Part shown: piece by piece, positions 1 through 8,067 of the stretch
Layout of the letters: every line of letters starts with the position of its first letter
Position numbering within the stretch: the first letter of the stretch is position 1
NCBI GenBank assembly: GCA_963704515.1
Contig: OY969913.1
Location: 1,178,001-1,242,000 of the forward strand
Direction of reading: 5' to 3'
DNA length: 64,000 bases
DNA from: VRUE01 sp963704515
Lineage (GTDB): Bacteria > Actinomycetota > Thermoleophilia > Solirubrobacterales > 70-9
Program-made: the position numbers and the translations under genes
Notes under the pieces: generated by a model
What the model was told of the DNA's origin: nothing
What the model saw: the letters and a program-made list of their open reading frames with translations, nothing else
The model's database searches: none

Positions 1-295
1 GGCGCTCGGAGACCTCGGCGCCGTGCTCCTCCGTCAGCCGCTGCCAAATGCGGCGGGCGGTGTGGCGCTGCTTGCGCGGCGCTTTCTGGTCCTCGGCCAA
101 CCACTTGTCGATGATCGGCCTATAGGGGCCGAGCTTCGGCGCCGGGCGGCTTCTCGGCTTGCTCTTCGGCGGCGGGACCGCCGACTTCAGGGCCTGGCGG
201 ACGGCGCGCCGGTGCACGCCGTGGCGGCGTGCCAGCTCACGGATCGAGAGGCCCTTCTCGCTCCGATCGCGCCTGATCTGCTCGAACTGCTCCAC
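1..295 (-). CDS. istA: IS21 transposase IstA, N-terminal part
   Basis: Partial gene; the C-terminal catalytic DDE domain lies outside the window. The first ~100 residues contain a helix-turn-helix (IRELARRHGVHRRAVRQAL, about residues 17-35) followed by a basic linker and the family-typical stretch KLGPYRPIIDKWL. IstA binds the element ends and carries out strand transfer together with the ATPase IstB. I chose the GTG at 293-295 because a GGAGGGA ribosome-binding site sits 9 nt upstream; a GTG at 302-304 would directly abut that site. Family assignment is by recognised sequence pattern. Confidence 0.75.
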   Translation of the reverse strand, partial: MEQFEQIRRDRSEKGLSIRELARRHGVHRRAVRQALKSAVPPPKSKPRSRPAPKLGPYRPIIDKWLAEDQKAPRKQRHTARRIWQRLTEEHGAEVSER

Positions 296-370
296 TCTCG
301 TCACTCCCTCCGGACCTCCGCCTCTTGCGCTCGCTAGGAGCGCTCAGCGTCAGTCGTCGTTCGGACAGAG

Positions 371-406
371 GTGGGGCCAGTTCAAGCGTCGACAGTGGGG
401 CCAGTT
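371..406. repeat. IS21 subterminal direct repeats
   Basis: GTGGGGCCAGTT occurs at 371-382 and again at 395-406, a 24-nt period. Repeated transposase-binding motifs just inside the terminus are typical of IS21-family ends. Confidence 0.7.
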
Positions 407-418
407 GAGATGTCTACA

Positions 419-1223
419 CCCACATCGTGCTCAGCGTCGATGAGGAGCGTGATCAGACGCGGGCGATCCACCGCCGCCAGCGCGAGCGCGAGACCCTGGA
501 GGGCCTGATCGCCCAGCGCGAGCGCGCCTCGGTGCTGGCGCTTCACCGAAACGCCCAGCGGCTCTTGGAGCCGATCGCCGTGGTCAACCCCTACGCGCGG
601 GCGCTTCGCTTCGCCGACGCCCGCACCCGCACGCGCCGCGACCACATGAAGTACCTGGCGCTGATCCGCGCGGTCGCCCTGCTTCACCAACACCAGCGCC
701 CCCGCCGAGAGGCCACCACCGAGGCCGGCGAGCCCATCCCCACATCGAAGCGACGCGCTCCGACATAGCGCTCGCCAACCGCCTCGCCCACGCCGTGCTG
801 GGCCACTCCCTCGATGAGCTGCCGCCGGGCACCCGTCGGCTGCTCGGGCTGATCGAGGCCCACGTCGAGGCGCGGGCGGGGGAGGCCGCCACCCCGCGCG
901 AGCGGGTGCGCTTCACCCGCCGCGAGCTGCGAGAGGCGCTTGGCTGGGGCGACACGCAGCTCAAGGTCCACCTCGCCCGCCTCGTCTCCCTGGAGCTGAT
1001 CTGGGCGCACCGCGGCCCGCGCGGCTCCCACCTCTATGAGTTGGCCTTGGAGGGAGGCGGCGAGGCGCCCCGACTGCCGGGCCTGATCGACCCCGAGGCG
1101 CTGCCCATCTATGACTACGACGCGGAGCGGTCGGGGCAGAGCTTCGAGTGGCCGGGGTCCGGTTGCCCCCCGGTCGGGGCGCGGTCGGGGTCCGGTCGGC
1201 CCTCCTTGGAGGGGAGCGACTGA
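419..1223 (+). pseudogene. primase-like gene, 5' cut off by IS21 and frameshifted
   Basis: Only the C-terminal part of a larger protein remains. The frame is already open at the IS21 boundary (reading YTHIVLSVDEERD) and contains TRRDHMKYLALI. It then loses frame near 741, apparently by one missing base after the codons for GEPIP. The continuation HIEATRSDIALANRLAH and FTRRELREALGWGDTQLKVH is read in another frame to a stop at 1221-1223, which abuts the recombinase start. From memory such C-termini belong to large primase/helicase-like proteins encoded beside tyrosine recombinases in integrative elements. That identity is moderately sure; the truncation and frame change are seen directly. Confidence 0.55.
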
Positions 1224-2249
1224 GTGAGAAAGCGCGTCCCAGAGCCGATCCCCGGCGACCCGAGCGATCCGCATGGCTTCCCGGCGCTGATCGCGGAGTT
1301 CTGCGAGCAGCTCTCCGTCCACGCCTATAGCCCGCTGACCGTCAAGGCCAAGCGCACGATGCTCACGATGCTGGCCCACTGGCTGGCCGAGCGCAGCGTC
1401 ACCCGCCCGGCCGAGGTCACGCTGGCGATGCTCGAGGGCTACCAGCGATCGCTCTTTCACGCCCGCAAGGAGGACGGTAGCCCGCTCGCCTTCTCCACGC
1501 AGGCCCAGCGCCTCGGCGCGGTGCGCACCTTCTTCGAGTGGCTGGTGCGAAACAACCGCATCCTGCACGACCCCGCCGCCGGCCTCGAGCTGCCGCGCCC
1601 TGGGCAACGACTGCCGCGCGCGGTGCTGAGCGTCGCCGAGGTCGAGCGGATCATGGCGGTGCCCGACCTCACCACGCCGCTCGGCCTGCGCGACCGCGCG
1701 ATGCTGGAGCTGCTCTATGCGACCGGGGTGCGCCGCGCCGAGCTGGCGAACCTGGCGGTCTTCGATCTCGACGTCGAGCGCCGTGCCCTGATGGTGCGCG
1801 AAGGCAAGGGCCGCAAGGACCGGATGATCCCGACCGGCGAGCGCGCCGTCATCTGGTGCGAGCGCTACCTCGCCGAGGCCCGGCCCGAGCTGGTGGGGCA
1901 CTCCGACAACGGCTACCTCTTCCTCACCGTCACCGGCCAGAAGATCTACACCGAGAACCTGAGCCGGCACATCACCTCCTACGTGAAGCGCTCGGGCGTC
2001 GCCAAGCCCGGCTCCTGCCACCTCTTCCGACACACGATGGCGACTCTGATGCTCGAAGGCGGCGCCGACATCCGCTACGTCCAGCAGATGCTCGGCCACT
2101 CCGACATCTCAAGCACCCAGATCTACACCCGCGTCTCCCTGCGCGCCCTGGAGGCGGTCCACGCGGCTACGCATCCGGGGGCCGCGAACGAGCCGCGGGG
2201 CGCTCGTGAGGAAGGGGAGGAGCCCGACCCGAGCGAGGAGCGCACCTAG
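1224..2249 (+). CDS. tyrosine recombinase / integrase (XerC/D-like)
   Basis: A 341-residue site-specific recombinase. The N-terminal SAM-like core-binding domain covers about residues 20-115 and the catalytic domain 135-315. All catalytic residues are present: R170 (ATGVRRAEL), K195 (EGKGRKDR), H266 and R269 (HLFRH), H292 (LGHSD) and nucleophile Y301 (IYTRV). The GTG start directly follows the stop of the broken primase-like gene with a GGAGGGGAG ribosome-binding site, so the two were probably co-transcribed in one mobile element. The enzyme looks intact although its neighbour is dead. The stop overlaps the convergent gene on the minus strand. Confidence 0.88.
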   Translation: MRKRVPEPIPGDPSDPHGFPALIAEFCEQLSVHAYSPLTVKAKRTMLTMLAHWLAERSVTRPAEVTLAMLEGYQRSLFHARKEDGSPLAFSTQAQRLGAVRTFFEWLVRNNRILHDPAAGLELPRPGQRLPRAVLSVAEVERIMAVPDLTTPLGLRDRAMLELLYATGVRRAELANLAVFDLDVERRALMVREGKGRKDRMIPTGERAVIWCERYLAEARPELVGHSDNGYLFLTVTGQKIYTENLSRHITSYVKRSGVAKPGSCHLFRHTMATLMLEGGADIRYVQQMLGHSDISSTQIYTRVSLRALEAVHAATHPGAANEPRGAREEGEEPDPSEERT

Positions 2250-3007
2250 TTATTCGCCGGCCGGCGTTTCTTTGCCCCTCGCGGCGATTTGCCCTTGCGT
2301 CTCTTCGAGCCCGCCCTGGCTTCTCGCTTTGCCTGCTTGACCTGCTCGGTCGTCGGCGACACGAAGGCGGCAACCGCGAACGTGGAGGGGAAGGCATCCT
2401 CGCTTTCGCCGCCGGCTCGCCGTTTGATCGTGTCCTCTTCAAGCCGCTGCGATTCGGCGATCGCCCAGGAGATCACCCCGATCAGCTCTAACCAGGCGAT
2501 CATGTCCAGGCAGCGCGGCGCCCAGTAAAGGCAGGCGTCGTCGCGTTCATACAGCGTGCGGGTCTCCATCGCCTCGGAGACTCGACCGTTGAAGTCCTGG
2601 AGGATCGCGCCGGCGACGCCGGGCTTGAGCGCCTCTGAGACCTCGCCCCACTCGGCGTCGCTGATGAACGCTTTCTTGGTGGCGACGTGCATGTGCTTGG
2701 TCGAGCCGCGCACGGCAACCAGATCCACGATTTCCAGGAAGCCGTTCTCGCGCAGGACTTTGAACTGGTAAGAGGCGACGTTGAGCGGGATCTCCGCTTC
2801 CCTGGCGAATTCGCTGGGGCTGATCGGGCGCTGGGTGGCGATCGCGACGATCTGAATCCGAAGCGGGTCCTTGGTCAAGATGCTCAGCTTCGGGTCGACG
2901 AGCACCCTGGCCCGCTCCCGCGCCCGCTTGGTCGCTCCCCGCTGAGAGGCTTTGGGCTTCGATTTCCTCCGAGCGCCCTTCGCCGTCGGCGATGCCTTCT
3001 TGCTCAC
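2246..3007 (-). CDS. winged-helix transcriptional regulator
   Basis: A 253-residue protein with a very basic N-terminus (1-40, rich in K/R/S), an ArsR-like winged helix at about 41-112 (recognition region EFAREAEIPLNVASYQFKVLRENGF) and a helical C-terminal half ending in another basic tail. GTG at 3005-3007 was chosen over more upstream starts because GAGAGGAGAA lies just before it and the upstream extension shows no domain. ArsR-like helices usually bind operator DNA as dimers; no metal-site cysteines are visible, so the ligand is unknown. It converges on the recombinase with overlapping stops. HTH class moderately sure, target unknown. Confidence 0.7.
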   Translation of the reverse strand: MSKKASPTAKGARRKSKPKASQRGATKRARERARVLVDPKLSILTKDPLRIQIVAIATQRPISPSEFAREAEIPLNVASYQFKVLRENGFLEIVDLVAVRGSTKHMHVATKKAFISDAEWGEVSEALKPGVAGAILQDFNGRVSEAMETRTLYERDDACLYWAPRCLDMIAWLELIGVISWAIAESQRLEEDTIKRRAGGESEDAFPSTFAVAAFVSPTTEQVKQAKREARAGSKRRKGKSPRGAKKRRPANN

Positions 3008-3148
3008 GATTCTCCTCTCGACCGGTTGCGTTGGACGGCCCATATGCCCTGCAAGCGCGCCCAACGGTCGCGGGGGCCGTTACGGAAAGAAATCGGCGAG
3101 TAGTTAATCAAGATTCGCGCTGGTTGCACGCACGTTGCGCCATTCGCG

Positions 3149-3162
3149 ATTGACCGGTCAAT
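3149..3162. promoter_or_regulatory. 14-bp perfect palindrome, candidate operator
   Basis: ATTGACCGGTCAAT is a perfect 14-bp palindrome in the gap between the leftward winged-helix gene and the small rightward ORF at 3251. TTGAC..GTCAA half-sites resemble TetR-family operators. It also contains TTGACC, which could serve as a -35 box for the leftward gene. Role inferred. Confidence 0.35.
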
Positions 3163-3250
3163 CCCCTTTAGCGCATCCTTGAAGCTCAACGGCCCACCTC
3201 TCCGGGCGGAGGGGCGGGCGCATCGAGCTGCAGGAAGGAGGTGAGCGCTA

Positions 3251-3307
3251 ATGGTGGTTCAGACCGCGCGCGTCGTGCCGATGATCGGCATCATGAAGTC
3301 GGCTTAG
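3251..3307 (+). CDS. possible 18-residue peptide (small ORF)
   Basis: ATG at 3251 follows AAGGAGGTGA with ideal spacing (9 nt after AGGAGG) and encodes MVVQTARVVPMIGIMKSA before TAG. Within 16 nt of the stop comes a 13-bp GC-rich perfect hairpin, so the unit has the shape of a free-standing mini-gene. The peptide is hydrophobic with one K and one R. I recognise no family. It could be a regulatory leader, a signalling peptide or a chance frame. The strength of the ribosome-binding site and the terminator position are the only support. Confidence 0.4.
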   Translation: MVVQTARVVPMIGIMKSA

Positions 3308-3322
3308 GGCTGTAGCCCGAAA

Positions 3323-3354
3323 GACGGGCGGGCGCTCAGTGGCGCCCGCCCGTC
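3323..3354 (+). terminator. strong GC hairpin after the small ORF
   Basis: GACGGGCGGGCGC (3323-3335) pairs perfectly with 3342-3354 around a 6-nt loop. No U-run follows, so it may act as a factor-assisted terminator or RNA 3' stabiliser. From here to 3613 I see no gene, only the inverted repeat at 3451. Confidence 0.6.
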
Positions 3355-3450
3355 CCACCAGTCCATCGAGCTGACCGCGACTGACCTCCCTCGGTGACGG
3401 CCAACGACATCTCGCCGACGGAGACACTCACGACCGACACGAGTGTACGG

Positions 3451-3479
3451 CACACCTTGGCCTTATACGCCAAGGTGTG
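3451..3479. repeat. 11-bp inverted repeat upstream of HTH gene
   Basis: CACACCTTGGC (3451-3461) and its exact complement (3469-3479) flank a 7-nt AT-rich centre. It lies 135 bp before the ArsR-like gene at 3614, so it could be an operator or a small hairpin. The unusually AT-rich centre in GC-rich DNA makes chance less likely. Confidence 0.45.
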
Positions 3480-3613
3480 TTGACCATAACCGCGTTAACT
3501 CCTCTCGGCCAAGGGCCAAACCGGCCGACCGAACAAGAACCCTTGGTCTATTGCGATTCTTGGCACCTAGACTTGCGCGAGTTCCAGGAGCAAATACTGC
3601 GAGTGAGGAGAGC

Positions 3614-3994
3614 ATGGCGCACGACAGTTCAGATCGAAAGAAGGGGAAGGGAAGGCGGGTAACCGAAAGCCACAAACAGGGCCGAAAGATGTCCGCGGCC
3701 CTCGTCACCGCGCTGAGTCACCCCCTGCGGCGCAAAGTCCTGCGGGTCATGAACGGAGGGGCGGGGCCGCATAGCCCGGGCAAGCTGGCAAAAGCCTTCG
3801 GCGTATCGGTGAGCGACCTGAGCTACCACGTGAGAGTCCTCTCCGATCTCAAGGTCGTGCGCCTGAGATCCACACAGATGGTTCGTGGCGCCGTCCAGCA
3901 CTTATACGTGTCGAACGTTGTCGATAACGCCCTCGTGTCGCTGATCTTGGCGGAAACGAAGAGCGACGACGATCGCTGGGATAGCAGTGTATGA
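3614..3994 (+). CDS. ArsR-like winged-helix regulator
   Basis: A 126-residue protein. After a basic 25-residue N-terminus, residues 27-100 form a winged helix: ALSHPLRRKVLRVM (helix 1), then the recognition region KLAKAFGVSVSDLSYHVRVL (57-76) and a wing ending HLYVS. The HPLR opening is typical of ArsR-type repressors. No clustered Cys/His metal site is visible. ATG at 3614 follows GTGAGGAG; an upstream GTG at 3443 would read through the inverted repeat and was rejected. Target and ligand unknown. Confidence 0.72.
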   Translation: MAHDSSDRKKGKGRRVTESHKQGRKMSAALVTALSHPLRRKVLRVMNGGAGPHSPGKLAKAFGVSVSDLSYHVRVLSDLKVVRLRSTQMVRGAVQHLYVSNVVDNALVSLILAETKSDDDRWDSSV

Positions 3995-4184
3995 ACTGCG
4001 CGCGCAGACAACAACTTGCAGAACCGCATGAGGTCTGAAAGGCTTCAGCCCAATGCCAGCCGCCCCGAAATGCATGGGCTCGCAAACCGCGCCCCCGAGC
4101 CTGAAACCCGCGCCGGGGATTTCTTCTTGCCGCTCGCCCGTTCGGCCCCGCCATCTACACGCGAATGGCGCATTCCAACTGGGA

Positions 4185-4550
4185 ATGCAGGGCATCGACC
4201 CACGATTCGCGGCGGACGGCACACTTACCGGCTATTACGTGAACGAGCTGACGCACAGCCAGAGTCTGGGGGGCGTGACGGTTCGCCGTAGTTGTCTTGG
4301 AAGTAGCGACGCGTTACGCGTGGTCGAGGTCGTAACCAGGCGCTTTGGATGGCACCGGTTTCTGACGGCTTTTCCGGAGTCAGAGCGCGAGGCGCTCGCC
4401 GACCGATGGAAGATCCCCATCTTGTCGGATGGATTTGTCGGTCGGGACGCGGGCGGTGGTCATCATCTTTACGCCACAGTTCACGGCGGTCACGGCGGCG
4501 GCTACGGGGGGCCGACATGGTGGAGGGCACGGCGGCGGCCATTGACCTGA
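4185..4550 (+). CDS. hypothetical protein, weakly supported
   Basis: A 121-residue open frame. Residues 1-90 read like a real protein (ADGTLTGYYVNELTHSQSLG, then VVEVVTRRFGWHRFLTAFP); the tail is Gly/His-rich and then basic. No family recognised. There is no clear ribosome-binding site, and codon use is less GC3-biased than neighbours. It may be a decayed or foreign gene. The frame can be extended upstream to 4053, but that part looks non-coding. Confidence 0.3.
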   Translation: MQGIDPRFAADGTLTGYYVNELTHSQSLGGVTVRRSCLGSSDALRVVEVVTRRFGWHRFLTAFPESEREALADRWKIPILSDGFVGRDAGGGHHLYATVHGGHGGGYGGPTWWRARRRPLT

Positions 4551-4714
4551 CCTAAGGAACGGGCTGAAAGCCAGTCTCGTCCGGCTCTCGCAGCGACGGA
4601 CGAGACGGTTCCTGAATAGATATGAAAGAATTCCGCAGACAATAGTCTCGGAAGTGCATCGTGGCTCCGGTTGGCTTCCGATGCGGGTCCGTCCACAAAT
4701 TAAAGGAGCGCTCG

Positions 4715-5272
4715 TTGAAGCGAATACGCAAGTCATTCACCTACGCGAACGTGATGTCGACGATTGCCGTCTTCCTCTTGATCGGCGGTGGTGCCGCGTT
4801 CGCCGCGAGCAAGCTGCCGAAGAACAGCGTCGGTGGCAAGCAGTTGAAGAACAACGCGATTACCAGCCCGAAGGTTAAGGATCACTCACTGCTGGCGAAG
4901 GACTTCAAGGCAGGCCAGCTCCCCAAGGGATCTGCGGGGGCGCAGGGCCCTGCGGGTCCGCAGGGACCGGCGGGTAGCGACGCCTTCGGTGAACTCGTCT
5001 ACAAGGAAGGCGAACCAGTGGAAATTTCCAACGGCGAACAGGAAGGGGTGTCGGTCGATTGCGATCCGGGCTACCACGTCGTCGGGGGCGGGATTTTCAG
5101 CACGTCCAGCATTCCGGGTGAGGACTTGAACAGCTCCTATCCGTCCGAACGGGGAAGCCTCGAAGTCGGGAACGACGGTTGGGCCGGTTTCGTGGATAAC
5201 ACGACGGGGAGTACGAAATTTGCACAGGCCTTCGCCATTTGCGCCAAGTCCGGCAAAGTCAGCGGTCCGTAG
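4715..5272 (+). CDS. secreted protein with collagen-like tract
   Basis: A 185-residue exported protein. Residues 1-31 form a signal peptide or anchor (basic start, then TIAVFLLIGGGAAFA). Residues 33-70 carry the lineage-typical KLPKNSVGGKQLKNNAIT pattern, residues 72-88 a short GxP collagen-like tract, and 95-185 a C-terminal domain with two Cys (C116, C176) ending AKSGKVSGP. TTG start chosen for AAAGGAGCG 5 nt upstream. A related architecture occurs at 55561, and a copy of its last ~26 residues is found as debris at 8957-9037. Probably cell-surface; function unknown. Confidence 0.8.
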   Translation: MKRIRKSFTYANVMSTIAVFLLIGGGAAFAASKLPKNSVGGKQLKNNAITSPKVKDHSLLAKDFKAGQLPKGSAGAQGPAGPQGPAGSDAFGELVYKEGEPVEISNGEQEGVSVDCDPGYHVVGGGIFSTSSIPGEDLNSSYPSERGSLEVGNDGWAGFVDNTTGSTKFAQAFAICAKSGKVSGP

Positions 5273-5282
5273 ATGTCGCTCA

Positions 5283-5313
5283 AGGGAGGGCTGGATGCGT
5301 TCCGGCTCTCCCT
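5283..5313 (+). terminator. hairpin after collagen-like gene
   Basis: AGGGAGGGCTGGA pairs with the segment at 5301-5313 (two G-U pairs) around TGCGT, 10 nt after the stop. A clearly related hairpin follows the duplicated gene tail at 9057-9087, which supports it being part of the gene's original 3' end. Confidence 0.55.
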
Positions 5314-5347
5314 CGAGAGCCCTCGTCCCGTTTTTGCTCCCGCGCCA

Positions 5348-6415
5348 GTGATCTCGTTCGTTCGCACCTCGTATGCCCTTCGTCCCCGTTCCGGCGCTGC
5401 CAGGTCGACTGTAATTGGTGCTGGCGTACTGGCTGTTGCGCTTTCGGCGATGGTGCCGATGGCCTGTGGAGACGGTTTCGTGCGGATCAGCCATCGGGCG
5501 GTGGAGGCGACAGAGGCGCCGCGTGCGTCGTTCGACGTTCGAGGGTCGCATGGGTACAAGATCTCGGTGAGGGGCTCAGCGAAGGGAGTCGTGTTGATTG
5601 CCTCGCGGAGACATTCGGCCGCGGTTTATTTCGACGATGAAGGATGGGCGGACGAAAGCGACATTTACGCCGACTTCGGTGGCTTGGGTGAAATATCGGT
5701 GTCGTTCGAGGAGGCCGGCGGGTCCACGAGGCGCCTGCCGTACGGCTCGCTGCGTCATTGCCAAGCGCGGAATGGGGCGTTGGATCGGTTCGGTTCTTTC
5801 AGTGGGTGGATCGAATTTCATGGCGAGCACGGCTTCACAGACGTGGTTCGATCACGCGCGCGGGGCCGGGTCTCGCCGGAACGCATGCTGCGCTGCAGGG
5901 TTCGGGAGGAAGCGGGGGTTGGCCGGTTGGAGAGCGGGCCGGGCGCGTTGACCGTTTCCGCCTTCACGCCTGCAAGGGGGGCCGTCTCCACGGCGGGGCC
6001 CGAAGCATTGTCGGAGTTGCGGTGGCGGACCGGCATCGGCCCGTTCCTTCACCTCTCGAGGTTGCCAAAGCGCGGTGCTGCATTTGTCGTCGAGCAAGAG
6101 GACGAAAGGGACGGCACGCTGATCGGCCGCGTCGCAGTCGTAAAGGGCGGCAGGAAGACCTTCGAAGTCGACAGGAGCTACGGCGTCCTGCGGATCAGAC
6201 CGCCGCGACCGTTCTCCGGAGAGGCGACCTACAACGCATGCGAAAAGCGCAATTCGAACCTCGTTGGGTGGCGCGGTTCGCTGGTTGTCGATTTGCCCGG
6301 TGTGAGGCACTTCAACCTCATGGATCGCCGCTTGCTCACACTGGTCAGGCTCAGGCCAAAGATTCCTTGTCCCCGCTGGGCTTCCGGCGGAAGCCCGCCC
6401 GGAGCTCGCCGGTGA
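5348..6415 (+). CDS. secreted protein, local family member A
   Basis: A ~355-residue protein. An N-terminal hydrophobic segment (TVIGAGVLAVALSAMV) ends near a cysteine (MACGDG), suggesting a lipoprotein or signal peptide. The mature part shares with the proteins at 6978-7988 and 8068-8957: GSHGYKISV, AAVYF, DIYADFGGLGEISVSF, a Cys near the middle, F-GEHGFT then RARG and a second Cys (LRCRV). No known fold recognised. The start is uncertain; GTG at 5348 is the first one past the upstream gene's terminator, and no good ribosome-binding site is visible. Confidence 0.6.
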   Translation: MISFVRTSYALRPRSGAARSTVIGAGVLAVALSAMVPMACGDGFVRISHRAVEATEAPRASFDVRGSHGYKISVRGSAKGVVLIASRRHSAAVYFDDEGWADESDIYADFGGLGEISVSFEEAGGSTRRLPYGSLRHCQARNGALDRFGSFSGWIEFHGEHGFTDVVRSRARGRVSPERMLRCRVREEAGVGRLESGPGALTVSAFTPARGAVSTAGPEALSELRWRTGIGPFLHLSRLPKRGAAFVVEQEDERDGTLIGRVAVVKGGRKTFEVDRSYGVLRIRPPRPFSGEATYNACEKRNSNLVGWRGSLVVDLPGVRHFNLMDRRLLTLVRLRPKIPCPRWASGGSPPGARR

Positions 6416-6467
6416 GAGTGCTGGCGCGATCCAAAAAGAGATCGTCGGAACGGTTTGTGAGTTCTCG

Positions 6468-6839
6468 ATGAGCAGCGACCTCATCGCCGGGATTGTCGCC
6501 GTTACGCTCGGCCTGGTGGTCGTCGTCCTGGGGCTGCGGCGCAATCTCTCCGAGACCACGCGAAACGGGCTGCCGCGGTTTGGGGAGGACCCTGAGAGTG
6601 CGACCGTGACGCTGGGGCTATACGAGGGTGGGGAAAGGCGACGGCACCCGCTTTCCCGGCGGCAACGGCGCTGGATGGCTTCGTCCTATCTGCTGTTCGC
6701 CCTCATCTACGCGGCTTTTGCAGTCTTCTCGGCGAACGACCGGCTGCTCCATGCGGGCATGGTCGGTCTGTGGACGCTCGGCGCCGTGCTCGTCCTGCGG
6801 CAGAGATCCTCACGTCCCTCGGACGGCTCTGCCTCCTGA
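6468..6839 (+). CDS. small membrane protein, unknown
   Basis: A 123-residue protein with about three membrane segments: residues 4-23 (LIAGIVAVTLGLVVVVLGL), 68-84 and 90-110. A charged cytosolic stretch of about 35 residues lies between the first two. ATG start at 6468. No family recognised. It lies 52 bp after secreted family member A and could be co-transcribed. Codon use matches the chromosome. Confidence 0.6.
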   Translation: MSSDLIAGIVAVTLGLVVVVLGLRRNLSETTRNGLPRFGEDPESATVTLGLYEGGERRRHPLSRRQRRWMASSYLLFALIYAAFAVFSANDRLLHAGMVGLWTLGAVLVLRQRSSRPSDGSAS

Positions 6840-6847
6840 TTCTCTGG

Positions 6848-6892
6848 GGGCGGGGAGGACTACCGGCGGTTGGTGGAGCGGCTGCCGGCTGC
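6848..6892 (+). pseudogene. scrap of the GGDEF-EAL gene's 5' end
   Basis: About 45 nt here match the start of the GGDEF-EAL gene at 9278-9318 and read GEDYRRLVERLPA in both. The differences (GGT/GGC, GTG/GTC, CTG/TTG types) are mostly synonymous, which points to a formerly coding copy. No longer open frame surrounds it. It sits in the 138-bp convergent gap between two genes. Confidence 0.55.
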
Positions 6893-6977
6893 GGGGCAGG
6901 GGGCGGCGGAGTGCTGCCTGTTCCGGCCCGGGTCGGTATGTGCCGATGCCCGGCCGGTTCGCCGGAGTTGTCTTGGA

Positions 6978-7988
6978 TCAGGTGTGCCGGGACACCACTT
7001 GCAGGACGACTCGGCGGTTGCCCTTGCCGCATCCGGCTAGGTCGAACCTGTCCGTCCAGGAGCTGCGGCAGAGGACTGCATCCATACCGGGACCGGTGAG
7101 CGGGAGCGGATCTGTGCCCGGAAGGTTGACGCCGAGATCGCCCGTCCAGCTGGGGGGGAAGCTAGGGCTTCGTGAGTAGACGGCGCGACCGGCGAAGGGC
7201 GGTGGCGGTTCCACTTCGACAGTCTCCGGAGCCGCGCCTCGCCTGCTCATGGCGAACGAGTGTCTGTCGACGGCGACCCTTGTCGTCCTGGCGACCCGCA
7301 CCTCCCCCTGTCTTTCGTAGCCAGTCACGGCGAGGCCGCCAACCAGGCGTGCCGGGCTGCCCCTCAACGTCAGGACGGAGGCTGTGAGGGAGACCGTCTG
7401 ACCCTCGCTCTTGCCGCTGACCGCCAGGAAGCCGACTTCCACCCTGCGCTTCAGCTTGGCGTGCGGACCGTTGGCCGTAGGCGATGGGCTCTCCCGTTTG
7501 CAGACCTGCCTGAAATAGCGCGTGAAGTAGACATGACCTCGCTTCTTGGAGACTTCAGGCACCACTCCATCGTGTTCGATGTCGACTGTGCCGCTATAGC
7601 TTCCATCCTGGTAACGGGGACCGCGTCCCCGGCAGCGTCCCCTGCGTGGGGGGCCTGGCGGATAGTGGGTCAGATGCAACCTGACGTCGATCCGGCCGTG
7701 GGCGCCGAAGGTGGCTTCGATGCGGCGGCGGCTCACGCGGCCCTGCGTCGAGTATTCGACCGCTGAAGAGGGACCCTCCAGCTTGAACTGGACGCGTTGT
7801 CGTTCGCTGGCTGACACTGAGACCACGTACTTTCCCCGGTGTCTCAGCGGAAGGATCAGCTTGAAGCCGCCTGGATGAACTTTGTATCCGGGCTCGGCCC
7901 TTGCGCCAACCGCAACGGCGAGCGGGAAAAGGACCAGGGCGCAGCCAACCAGGCCGAGCCGCGTCCGCCAGGGCTGCCGTCGCGTCAC
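6978..7988 (-). CDS. secreted protein, local family member B
   Basis: A 336-residue protein with a good signal peptide (TRRQPWRTRLGLVGCALVLF, then AVAVGARA). Its mature part is homologous in layout to the proteins at 5348 and 8068: GKYVVSVSAS, AVEYST, RRIEATFGAHGRIDVRLHL, CRG, GSYSGTVDIEHDG and a second Cys (QVCKRES). The C-terminal half repeats the pattern PPPPFAGRAVYSRSPSF. GTG at 7986-7988 chosen because it gives a clean signal peptide; the frame is open further upstream to 8204. Divergent from the gene at 8068 with about 80 bp between them. Function unknown. Confidence 0.65.
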   Translation of the reverse strand: MTRRQPWRTRLGLVGCALVLFPLAVAVGARAEPGYKVHPGGFKLILPLRHRGKYVVSVSASERQRVQFKLEGPSSAVEYSTQGRVSRRRIEATFGAHGRIDVRLHLTHYPPGPPRRGRCRGRGPRYQDGSYSGTVDIEHDGVVPEVSKKRGHVYFTRYFRQVCKRESPSPTANGPHAKLKRRVEVGFLAVSGKSEGQTVSLTASVLTLRGSPARLVGGLAVTGYERQGEVRVARTTRVAVDRHSFAMSRRGAAPETVEVEPPPPFAGRAVYSRSPSFPPSWTGDLGVNLPGTDPLPLTGPGMDAVLCRSSWTDRFDLAGCGKGNRRVVLQVVSRHT

Positions 7989-8067
7989 GGCAGCATCCCT
8001 ACCCAGAGCCACATGCGGTGAATAATACAACTCGTTTCGGTGTGCAAAATGTATACGCTTGTCGGTC

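Larger units (their letters stand above)
1..418 (-). mobile_element. IS21-family insertion sequence, one end only
   Basis: The end of an IS21-type element that continues past the left edge of the window. It carries the first part of an IstA-like transposase reading leftward and, outside it, two copies of a 12-nt subterminal repeat. Read inward from position 418 the end begins TGTAGACATCTCAACTGG, with the terminal TG expected of the family. The sequence immediately to the right continues a different open frame, so 418 looks like the insertion boundary. The partner gene istB and the other end are not visible. Confidence 0.75.

Noticed and set aside
684..2099. A 471-codon minus-strand frame
   Set aside because: Opposite to the primase-like remnant and tyrosine recombinase, both of which have family motifs.
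4380..4736. A 118-codon minus-strand frame
   Set aside because: Rich in Cys, Arg and Pro with rare codons; the plus-strand frame over the same DNA is more protein-like.
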